A stretch of 64,000 nucleotides of DNA, taken from NCBI GenBank assembly GCA_905116865.2, contig CAJHNH020002811.1, positions 28,986-92,985 of the forward strand, read 5' to 3'. A program made the position numbers and the translations under genes. Below the pieces are notes generated by a model. It did not search any database and was not told the origin of the DNA. It worked only from the letters and a program-made list of their open reading frames with translations. Below are positions 10,865-20,229 of the stretch, in pieces (position 1 is the stretch's first letter; each line of letters opens with the position of its first letter). This DNA is from Candidula unifasciata (lineage: Eukaryota > Mollusca > Gastropoda > Stylommatophora > Geomitridae).

Positions 10865-11150
10865 TTGCGGCGTCCATGGCTTAGGCGTTGTGAGTCTGAC
10901 TCATAATTCAAACATACCATGATCGAAACTCACTGCTGGCTGCCTGGATATTTGTCGTGGTATGGGACGTCGCAGGTCGACCCAGCCTGAAATGGGTACC
11001 TGGATGTATGTCCTGGGGAGGTAAAGACGGCCGGCGTAATGCTGACCACATTACCCACCCAGTGCCGATTGGTCTGTAAAAATATGGGTGCTCTTCCTAT
11101 TTGCCCGATGCGCCTAAATACGCGAAAATGGGTCTATACTTACTTTTTTT
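10865..11150 (+). mobile_element. SINE family B, longest copy
   Basis: Head CATGGCTTAGGCGTTGTGAG, body CCAGCCTGAAATGGGTACC, core GGCCGGCGTAATGCTGACCA, then GTGCCGATTGGTCTGTAAAA and an end CCTAAATACGCGAAAATGG followed by a T-run. The most complete plus-strand copy of this family here. Confidence 0.8.
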
Positions 11151-11322
11151 TTTCAAACTTGTTACATTTTCCAAATCTGACCATTCTGAACTTGATAAAT
11201 CATGAGAGTCAGTGAGCGAAAGAGTGAGTGAGTGTGTAAGTGATTAGGTGAGTGTATGTGTGTTATAATGAATATGATTTATATATTAAAATTAATTGTG
11301 AACAAGATCTCATTTTTTCAAC

Positions 11323-12174
11323 AGCACAAGAGAAAGAGCTATATGGCAGCCAAAAACGACGACCTAGTTTGCCACCGTTGCTACGTCCACCATCTTCCAT
11401 CAAAGAAACAGTTTTACAGATTCAGGACACACAAACCTCCACCTGCAGTTCTGGAGGCAAGGGAAAGCTACAGCATTACTGGCCACCAGCCCCAGCATGA
11501 TCAGAAGATGGCAACGAAGTCCAGTACTTCAACTTCCCAGAACGGAGCAGCAAGTTTTAATTCTACTGATAAGAATAATTATGTTTCCAAGGATGTCAAC
11601 GAGTTGTCTGCTCATGACCAATTGAGAAAACCTGTTGATAGGTTTATACCATCTGTTGATGCCTTCAAGTTTTTAGACAGGGACAAATGGGGCAGAGAGG
11701 TGGATCAGAACCTTGGCGATACGCCACGACTGATGCCAAACGAACTTTGGAAGAATTTTGTGAAAACAATGAGTAGTCAGTATTCAAAACAACTAGGTAT
11801 TCCCACCAATACGTCAAGACAGCAACAAAGCAATGATGCCTTCTTCCGTGAAAAGTCAGGTGGCAGAAGACTGTCTGTTGTGTCTGGAAATAAAACACGA
11901 GAGAAAAGCGAGCAGTTCTCGGGCAACCTCCGGACGAGTAGCTCTCGAATGAACATTTACAGAAGACCTTCTGTTGCCAATGAAGTGCAACTAAATGAGA
12001 TGTCCCATTCGCATGTCCATTCCACGGCGAGCGCGCAAGATACTAACAGTCATGTTAGTGCTTCCAGAAAGGCCACCATTATCCAAGACAAATTCATTTT
12101 CCAGATCTCTATCAAGTGGCCATCAGAAATCTTCGTCTGCCATCCCTAGATAAGTTGAGAATAGTTTAGCTAAC
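11323..12174 (+). CDS. Possible exon of unknown Ser-rich protein
   Basis: The function is not recognised. A non-repetitive frame of about 270 residues starts after a good 3' splice site (TCATTTTTTCAACAG then CACAAG at 11323). It has an early Cys pair (VCHRCYVHH), a central segment with FKFLDRDKWGREVDQNLGD, and a long Ser/Arg-rich basic end with SSSRMNIYRRPSV. The frame ends at 12147. A +1 shift after ASRK (about 12075) would instead give a Ser-rich end finishing SSSAIPR at 12174. The first 180 bp are also open in another frame (to 11498). This could be a terminal exon with sequence errors, or a young pseudogene. No TE motif is seen in it. Confidence 0.4.
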
Positions 12175-12290
12175 AACTGACATCACAGCACTCGGGACAG
12201 TCTCATAGGTGCCTTGTACTAATCTTCAGCAGCCAGCGAAGTATTCCAATACTGATAGTACCTGTAGCAGTTTATGTGTCCACTTGACTT
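12165..12290 (-). pseudogene. LINE RNase H tail fragment, copy 3
   Basis: Only the extreme 3' end is kept: inverted AACTGACATCACAGCACTCG, CAGCAGCCAGCGAAGTATTC and CAATACTGATAGTACCTGTA, matching the ends of the copies at 6.8 and 56.1 kb. Confidence 0.65.
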
Positions 12291-12359
12291 TTCTCCGGGT
12301 AGATATGGAAGATACTGAAACACTTGTATTCCTACAATTTCTACATGAAATGGGAGCTG

Positions 12360-12695
12360 TGTGCTCTCGAGGCTTGGAATGCGCCTCAAGTGCTGGAGGT
12401 CCCGAGTTCAGGCTCCGGTGAAGGCTGGGATTATTTCACGTAGCCTTCTAGTAAATTCCGCTGGTCTCTGGGTAATAAGACCGGACGCCCGTGTGTATTG
12501 TTGAGCAGGTAAACAACTCCTTTGGCAGTTAGAGATCGAAAAGTGTAGCCAAACGACGCTGCCCGGGCAACATTTTTTAAAAGTATTTCGGGATCCCCGC
12601 CGGTGCTACGGAATTCATGTGCGCTGAGATTCTTTGGCCTCAGGCTTGAGTTAGAAGTAGAACAGAGCACTTATGGGTTACAACCCTTGTACCGT
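12360..12695 (+). mobile_element. SINE family C, copy 1
   Basis: Contains CTCAAGTGCTGGAGGTCCCG followed by a B-box-like GAGTTCAGGCTCC, GCTGCCCGGGCAAC, and an end TAGAACAGAGCACTTATGGG. A minus-strand copy with the same order of landmarks lies at 51.8-52.15 kb. Confidence 0.7.
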
Positions 12696-12699
12696 GATA

Positions 12700-13500
12700 T
12701 TAATCTGTGGTTAAGCCTAAACGTACATCAAACATAGGAGGGGTGGTCAAAAAGTAAGGCCTTCTAATTTTTGAGCCCGTTTACAAAATGGATGCGATAT
12801 TTTCGCCTCAGCTCGACACATCCGACTTCTACATGCATTTGTTGACCGGGGAAGCCTTCCCGATTAGTTATGTGGGACTTTGCAGTCTAATTATTGTGTG
12901 GTTCTATCTTTTCCCTCTCAGGTCACAGGTGGTGATTATCTAACCCCTGTCCCGTTTTTAGCCACCCCAAATACGGCCGCTTAAGTCATGGAGTAACCGC
13001 TGTTTTTTTTTTTAATTATGCAAGCTAATTCCTGTCGTTAATTATTGCCAGGATATGAAATGCTTAATTGGTTTCCAAACTGGCAATCCATCACCGGCTG
13101 CTCTTAACTTGGTATATGCCTTTATCATGCCTGATAATTAACTCCGTGACGAGCCAAGAGAGATTTTCTCCGCCAAGAAACATTAGCCGGTGTTCGACAT
13201 AAACTGTAATTAGTCTAGCGCAGTGATGGGCCTATAACTTACTTTAGTATGACCTCTAAAGTAAGTCATAGATGGGTCTACTGGCGAGCACTCCTATGTT
13301 TCCTGATATTCTAGGACATGGTAAAATAACTATATACGCCCACATTATTGTATTATCATGCAATTTCTACACATTACGTATTCCTACGTCTGTTTACGTT
13401 ACTATATGATTCTGTCACTGAATAATAATAATAGTAAACTCTGTTCAAACAAATGTATCGTCTTACTTTTGTTTTCTTTCATATCGATATTATCTAACAC
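12700..13500. other. Unassigned DNA with one hairpin
   Basis: No gene recognised. A short hairpin with arms ACTTACTTTAG and CTAAAGTAAGT lies at about 13238-13267. Confidence 0.45.
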
Positions 13501-14459
13501 CTGTCGCCGGGCTCTCTAGCGTAGTTGGTTAAACCTAACATTGCGGTGACCGGGTGATGAAATCCTTGTGGTCCGGGTTCACTCCAGGGGGGTAGGCAGA
13601 AAAGCCACATTTCTCCCGATTTACGGTACCTATCATGGAATCAGGGCCGAAGGGTTGCTTGAACATGACCTACTTTAGATCTAAAGTAGGTAACGGCTTG
13701 AGCATGTAGCCAGTGAGTTAGAAGTGCCATGAATTGAAAATCACCCAGATATGACAGCATGTTCTTAATTTGTAACAGCAAGGTACCCTAATAAAACTGT
13801 TTTCTACAGTGGAACGGGCTTTCTTGTATTTCCTCCTGTTGGATTCCCATCCGAATAGGTGCTTTTTTAATCCTGGATCAAACTGTCAGTCTGCAATCGC
13901 AGAGGGGAGACGGTTAGAGTGATAAGAGCAGACATGTTTCTAACAGCAACAGTTGCGAAACGTGGACATTATACAGGAGTTGAGATTGACTAGACCGGAA
14001 ATGGATTGGGTGGGGCGGGGGACGAAAGGATTAAGAGAGTATGGGGAGGGGGTTCGAGTGGAAGAAGATTAATAGAGTATGAAAAGGAGGGGGGTGTGGG
14101 AGGGGAGGCCGACCGAACAAGTAGGCCTGTCTTACATTCGACCCTTCTAATCATTCAAATTTCTCACAGTATTTTTTTAAAACTTAAATAAATAATGCAT
14201 GATAAGTTCATATGCCAATATGTGAGTACTGACTACTTACAATAGAAGAGAAGCCATTTGGAGAGTGGAGAGTGCGGACCATTCGATCGCGGCGAGGCAA
14301 GTGCACATTTACACCCTTTAAGTTTTAGCAGAGGTTGTTGAGTTTTTTTAAATTGTTCCGGGGCAGTGTTCCCGAATTTGTAATCATAAATCTTTGCTTT
14401 TCGCTTTCACATAGATATTTCTGTCACACGGTTATATTTGACGTTTCTCTTTGTCTTCA
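13501..14459. other. Unassigned DNA, tRNA-like head and palindrome
   Basis: A tRNA-like stretch with GGTCCGGGTTCACTCC (about 13570) may be a SINE head. A palindrome ACCTACTTTAGATCTAAAGT (about 13669) resembles the hairpin 430 bp upstream. The 14.0-14.13 kb purine-rich G tract gives only a low-complexity frame. Confidence 0.4.
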
Positions 14460-14695
14460 TAGTCGGCTCTGTGGCTAAGTCGATGCGAACGCTTCGTAAT
14501 GCCGGGGTGCCGGGTTCGATCCCAGCTGCAGGCCATGCGCCTTGCGTTGGTTTCGACAGTGGTATCAGGGGGCCGACCGTCCAGGAGCAATGGAAAACTA
14601 CTGGACGTAAATTTGCCTAGAGAAACCACACAACAGCCAGGGGCTGGTGGGGTTGGTTCTGCAACGTCCTGTAAAGGATACCCAACTAACCTTTG
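14460..14695 (+). mobile_element. tRNA-derived SINE, family A, best copy
   Basis: Head CTCTGTGGCTAAGTCGATGC with B box GGTTCGATCCCAGCTGCAGG, body TTTCGACAGTGGTATCAGG, AAATTTGCCTAGAGAAACCA, and end GTCCTGTAAAGGATACCCAA. It serves as the reference copy for family A in this window. Confidence 0.85.
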
Positions 14696-14699
14696 TCTT

Positions 14700-16489
14700 C
14701 ATATGATTTATACTAACAATGAATTTTTCACCTGTTTCAATAATGTTTGAGAACGGTAACTCGCTCTAAAGTGCAATTGCTTGCATTCAATTCAATGTGA
14801 AAGTGAATATACAATTGTAGCCAAAATTTCAAAGTTTATTATTGAATTAAATTTCCTGCATAACAGATGTTATGAAGCCGTTCCGAACGAAATAATACAG
14901 ATAACTTGAGACGTCAGTGAATGCATTTCATTGAGTTTATTGTCACATGTCGCTCAATACATACACAGCCGTCAGTACAGGGGACACTGATTAAACAAGC
15001 ATATTAGATTTCTTCCTAGTCACTTGTACAAACAGATCATGAAATGTTTTGCGTGTAATCAAACATCCATTTTCAACGGAGCTATTGATCGGCAAGCCTT
15101 ACGGGAAAGTACCAGACTGTGCGGAGTACAAAAATGTTTAATAACAAGGCAATATTGCAGGTAAAGAAAAGGGACCACCGTTGAGAAAGAAAGTTAACAA
15201 GAGACGATCCGTTAATTAATGCAGTAACTTCCCTTGATCTTGTGATAATTGCGTTAGATCGTAGCTTTGTGCATTTTTCCTGCTGGTGACACTTTCTAGG
15301 CGAACATAATTTCGCGACGCAGTAATTCAGACCACAAACAAACCACACATTACTATAGACGTACCATGGGACAATAAAGTCATTAGCTAATGTAAAACGA
15401 AAGTTAAAACATTGTAAATACGAAAGCATTTGCAATCAAACGCCTTATCACTGCGTTGTTTCGTGTACATTGAAGCCCCACCCTGGTTGGGCGGTGTTTA
15501 TGAGATTTCCTGTACCTTTAAAAAAAAAAAATTAAAATCTCGACCACGTTCAACCTGTTGCTAGAAGCCGAAGTTCTGGGACTTGCGCCTGATGGATTCT
15601 TATCCGAATGGTAGTACCTTGCGTCGACGGGTGTTAATCGCTTGCTGGGTGGTCCTGGCTGGGTTGAACGTCAATCACTCACTCAGTAGCGCCAAAGAGT
15701 CGGCGGTACATGTAACAAACTCAAGCCCATTTCCGCCCATCTACGCACTTATGATAGACGGATTTCGGCCAGGACACTGTGATTGGACGTTCAGTCTGCG
15801 CCTCAGCCTGTGAGACGCGCAAGTGTAAGTGATAGGGACGTCAGCTTGGTCGACGCTCCTACCGCCGACTATGCGTGCTCTATATTACAGGATGTGAGCG
15901 CTTTTAACAACTGTACAACTGGCCCTAACCCCTCCCCTATACATTGAACCTAGGTCCCACGAGAGAGTGAAATCTACAACACTATACCGTGACACCCCTG
16001 TAACCTTCAGCCTGACCAAGCATGAATGAGAAGTGACCTAGTGTGTAGATAGGTGGAGCTGGGCCTGAGTTCGTCACTAGCTCCGAGTTGATGTGCTAAT
16101 AATGCCCGTTGCAACTTATTGAAAGTCCGCCTAGGTTTTCCTCTGTGTTGAATATCTTCTAGAACCTCTACGCATCCCCTGCTGAATTAGAATGTCACGG
16201 TATGGATACTGTGTTTTGTTGCTCTGGCCACGTGATCCAAGACAGCTTCCCTCACGCCCACTTTATTATAAAGCAGCTTACCGCCCTGGGACGCAGTGTC
16301 GGTTAGTCTGTTTAACATCACGTGCGCGCGACAGGCCTTTCACGCCGCAACCGCACAAGAAGTTATGTGTCTGGACACGTTTCAGACAAGATGCGTTGTA
16401 TCAGCAAGGTACCACTGTAATGGCAGTGCCCATACCTTCAATTTTCTATTGTAATGGAGAAGTGGCTGGGATTATGCAGTTGTCAGCTG
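14700..16489. other. No recognised feature
   Basis: A minus-strand frame at 15082-15435 is open for 117 codons but is hydrophobic and AT-driven with no domain. Nothing else is seen. Confidence 0.45.
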
Positions 16490-16880
16490 ATATTCTTTTG
16501 GGGCAGGGTTCGGATACAAATGTTTAAAGAAGCAAAAGTTAAAGGTAACGAGCGAGGGGACCAACTGGCAAGCAATGAGCGAATGCATACCAGAAGAAGC
16601 ATGGAGGATAGCGCCAAAATCAACAACACTTTACCGACCAGGCTGATGGGAATGACGAATCTGACGCTAACAAGATTGTGTGACCCGGGAGTAAAGCCTG
16701 GTGAAGCAAGTCTATGCCGTCTTTGGGGTCAAGATAAGAGACATTATAACCAACTTCTCATGGGAACAATCAGTGGGGGTACTTTGGAGTAGTTGCTGCA
16801 TCGAAGAACCGAGTAGGCACGGGGATCCTAAATCTGCACTGGCGTCGACTGTGATAACTTAAAACAGCTACCACACATTC
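16490..16880 (+). pseudogene. LINE RNase H / C-terminal fragment, copy 4
   Basis: The frame 16519-16792 is a divergent copy of the recurrent tail: VKGNERGDQLAS (last RNase H motif), MTNLTLTRLCDPGVKPGEAS and LLMGTISGGTLE. The Cys-rich end is lost. Confidence 0.7.
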
Positions 16881-16907
16881 TTGAGATGTGAGTGTGACTT
16901 AAGGTTG

Positions 16908-17480
16908 TAACAAGTCTTCATTGCCATAACAAGTCTTCATTGCCATAACAAGTCTTCATTGCCATAACAAGTCTCTATTGCCATAACAAGTCTTCATTGC
17001 CATAACAAGTCTTCATTGCCATAACAAGTCTTCATTGCCATAACAAGTCTTCATTGCCATAACAAGTCTTCATTGCCATAACAAGTCTTCATTGCCATAA
17101 CAAGTCTTCATTGCCATAACAAGTCTTCATTGCCATAACAAGTCTTCATTGCCATAACAAGTCTTCATTGCCATAACAAGTCTTCATTGCCATAACAAGT
17201 CTTCATTGTCATAACAAGTCTTCATTGCCATAACAGTCTTCATTGCCATAACAAGTCTTCATTGCCATAACAAGTCTTCATTGCCATAACAAGTCTTCAT
17301 TGCCATAACAAGTCTTCATTGCCATAACAAGTCTTCATTGCCATAACAAGTCTTCATTGCCATAACAAGTCTTCATTGCCATAACAAGTCTTCATTGCCA
17401 TAACAAGTCTTCATTGCCATAACAAGTCTTCATTGCCATAACAAGTCTTCATTGCCATAACAAGTCTTCATTGCCATAAC
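16908..17480. repeat. 19-bp minisatellite, about 30 copies
   Basis: Near-perfect repeats of TAACAAGTCTTCATTGCCA. Only a handful of variant units (for example one CTCTATTG, one TTGTCA, one 18-bp unit near 17235), so the array is young or homogenised. Confidence 0.97.
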
Positions 17481-17534
17481 TCAATCGGCTGTCTTAACTC
17501 ACTATCTCACATATTTATCGCCTGTCTTTAGTTA

Positions 17535-17765
17535 GTCACGTATCCTGTACAGGACATGGCAGAATCACCCCGAGCATTTGTTTGGCTATTGTGGTTTTTC
17601 TATGCAGATTTACGTGCAGTAGTTTGCCAGTGCTTACTGAACGGTCGGCTCGAGATACCACTGTGGAAACCAATGCAAGGCGGTCTGGTGCCAAATCGCT
17701 TGCAAGTGGGATCGAACTCGGCACTCCGGCATTACGAAATGCTGTTGCAGTGCCTAAGTCTCGAC
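17535..17765 (-). mobile_element. tRNA-derived SINE, family A, copy 5
   Basis: Near full-length inverted copy, from TATCCTGTACAGGACATGGC through GTGGTTTTTCTATGCAGATT and CACTGTGGAAACCAATGC to the inverted B box GTGGGATCGAACTCGGC. Confidence 0.8.
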
Positions 17766-17769
17766 CTTT

Positions 17770-18509
17770 TGCAGATTCCCACACATTAAAGGTGTGAGTA
17801 ATCCTTGGTTCCAAGGTCAAACACAGTTACTAGTGACTTTCGATCATGAACCAACGGTTGAACAAACTTTTATTTTCCAAGGGTTAAGAATAGGGCACGC
17901 ATGCCTGTCCAACATTCTGCCCTTTTAGTCTCCCAACTGCCATGCATCATTTCATTCATACAATCAACTAATAGTCAACATTACCAACATCAGCTAAATC
18001 TATATAAATAAACATTTTAATGTTCCTCTGTTAGTAGTAGCTAATCTCTGAAAGTTCTTTACTGACTGATTTCACGTTTTGAAATAACGTTGCACTCGAA
18101 TACACGCGAGTTTTTTAAAAAAAAAATAAGTATCGCACAAAGCACGAACTCCCATAGCTCCAGCGACGATCACATCTCGGTGTGGGTTTTTTTTGTTGTT
18201 GTTGTTGTTGCCGGCTTTTCCGGCGCGGGTCTTTAATTCTGCTGGTATTATTTCATTATTGGGATCATTGCAAACAGCGGTGGAATAGAATGGTGTCGAT
18301 TGATCTGCGTTTGAATCATTCTGCATGAAGCTGTATGAGATAATTAATTATTTTTTCTATGGGCTCCACGAGTTGTTGAATGAATATATGGAAAATAACA
18401 GGTGAGTACTATCATCACTGCTTTTAGGACAATGTGTGGAATTGAGCAGTTGCTGCGTTCATTTCATTCGTTTCCAAACTTTGACTGCTGATATCAGAGA
18501 TCTGATACC
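17770..18509. other. No recognised feature
   Basis: Unique AT-rich DNA with a short GTT run near 18194. Confidence 0.4.
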
Positions 18510-18600
18510 AGTAGTTGTTGTGGTTGGCCGGGTGGTTACAATGTCGGGCTGTCATGCAGGAGACCCGGGTTCGACCCTCAGTAAAGTGATAAGAGTTTTT
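18510..18600 (+). mobile_element. tRNA-like SINE head
   Basis: A-box-like TGGCCGGGTGGTTACAATG and perfect B box GACCCGGGTTCGACCCTC. No acceptor stem closes it (flanks do not pair), so it is a SINE head and not a functional tRNA gene. Confidence 0.55.
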
Positions 18601-19034
18601 TCTGTCGGGAGCACAATTAACATCCTAACCTGTCCATGGCGACAACACCAGCCATGCAGCTTCTCTGGCTCATAAACCACTCCTCCCCTATTTACACCGA
18701 TCTAGACAGGTGGTAAAACAGGTAGTAGTGACAGTGTTTTATGTTGTTATAGTGCTGGTGGTCGTGTCAGTTGTAGTAGTGGTACTCGATGGGCGATGTG
18801 GTAAATATAACACTGACCTCATTTACTACTAATTACAATTCCTGCTACCCATTTTAGTCTGGGTGGACATGGATGCCAAGGTCAATTAAAAAATGTGTGT
18901 GATGAATTTCAAATCCTTCGGACAGGAAAGAGAGGAGTAATCGTTGGATTGGGAGGGGGTGGGGGAAGAGAGGGGTGATGACAGAAACCTTTAACTGAAA
19001 GAGCAAGAGCAATTCTCAACTGTAACCAAGTGCC
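18601..19034. other. Mostly unassigned; SINE B trace
   Basis: A minus-strand family B-like trace (TTTTAGTCTGGGTGGACATG) lies near 18855. The rest is unrecognised. Confidence 0.4.
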
Positions 19035-19039
19035 TTGCT

Positions 19040-19300
19040 TACTGACCTAGGCAATCATGCTTCACCTCATTTTGTGATCTCCAGTCATCAACCAGCAGGT
19101 CCTTTACAGAATGACAATCTCGTCATGGCACAGCTGAAAGTCTCTCTTTCTCTAGCCAATTCTCCAGTCCTTCGTACTTTCATAGCAAATGCATCTTCAG
19201 TGTCTTGTATCCACCTTCGCAGAGGTCTGCCTCTACCTAGTATTCTGGAAACTATCATCCATCACCATTATCTCCATTCCACCGTGACCAATTCATGTGC
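19040..19300 (-). pseudogene. LINE C-terminal remnant (RTE-like tail)
   Basis: Inverted and decayed. It shares TTTACAGAATGACAATCTCG, GCAAATGCATCTTCAGTGTC and CACCTTCGCAGAGGTCTGCC with the copies at 26.5 and 53.2 kb, where the polymerase tail is legible. Confidence 0.6.
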
Positions 19301-20142
19301 AGACACTTTCCATGCAAAATAAAAAGCTACCAAGAGTCTTTGTAATGAGTCATTTTTCTCACCGTTGGTAAATTTTCTCATTTTTTTAGAAATAAAGGCA
19401 ACTACTAAACATAAATTATGTGCGAGAACCCAGAGTGATGACATAGATTACTAATTATAATGTATAAGTAAGTGATGCTGCTCAAGGAAAACGTGCAGTT
19501 TGGTTGAAGTGTGCCAGATGAGATAAGAGTGAAATTGTGAGAACTTTTGAATACCCAGGTAACAAATGTACATACTATTGTTCTAGTATAGTTATTATCC
19601 TAGACATCAAACCTCTCGCCCATTGACCAAGGAACATCATTGGAGCAATAAACACAGTAGTTATCAGCTGTTCAGTGTTTATCAATGTTTGTTTGTATTT
19701 CAAGCTTGCTGTGTTGAGGTGTCTGTCAATGTACCTGAGCAGGCAGCATGACAAGAGCTCACAGTGTCATTGCAGTCATTTATCACTGTGCATTCAAGTC
19801 CTATACATTTCCTAATACTCACTTTAGAATGGGTCAACCTGGGAGCAAAAGTCAATTATAACCATTTTTTGGGGGAATGCGGATTCAAACTCAAACCTTT
19901 TGAGGAAGCAAACAAGCATCTGTCAAAACCATACTTATATACAAACTAAACCATCTAGAAAGAGGTTGTCTAAGAGGCTGTTTCATCTGTTGCTGTGTTT
20001 TCACAAAGCATACAAGTGAAAAATGCTAAATTATCTTAAAAAAAACACAGATAAATAAATACATGAAATATCATAAATGTGCATACATCTACAAATGGAT
20101 GGACTTAAAGTGATGCCACTTCTTCAGTCACAGGCAGTCAGC
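19301..20142. other. Downstream of BBS1 stop; probable 3' UTR
   Basis: The sequence just below 20143 would be BBS1 3' UTR. No canonical minus-strand AATAAA was found close by. A SINE B-like trace (minus, about 19815-19930) is present. Confidence 0.4.
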
Positions 20143-20229
20143 CTAAACAATTATGATGCTTTCACTAACTGGCATGCTGACCACCCCGGTAATAATAGGT
20201 ACAGCCCTTCCTGGTTTAATCACATAGAC
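20143..20229 (-). CDS. BBS1: BBS1 last coding exon
   Basis: Acceptor TTTTTTTCAG precedes GTCTATGTG. It encodes 28 residues beginning [17 protein letters not shown] and containing SMPVSE, then a TAG stop at 20145-20143. It matches the end of the BBS1 ear domain (human ends with an NMPGSE-type motif). It enters in phase 0. Confidence 0.92.
   Translation of the reverse strand, partial: VYVIKPGRAVPIITGVVSMPVSESIIIV

Noticed and set aside
15082..15435. 117-codon minus-strand frame
   Set aside because: Hydrophobic AT-driven composition, no domain, no splice or start context.
18515..18590. Functional tRNA gene
   Set aside because: A and B boxes are present but the acceptor stem does not pair; it fits a SINE head.
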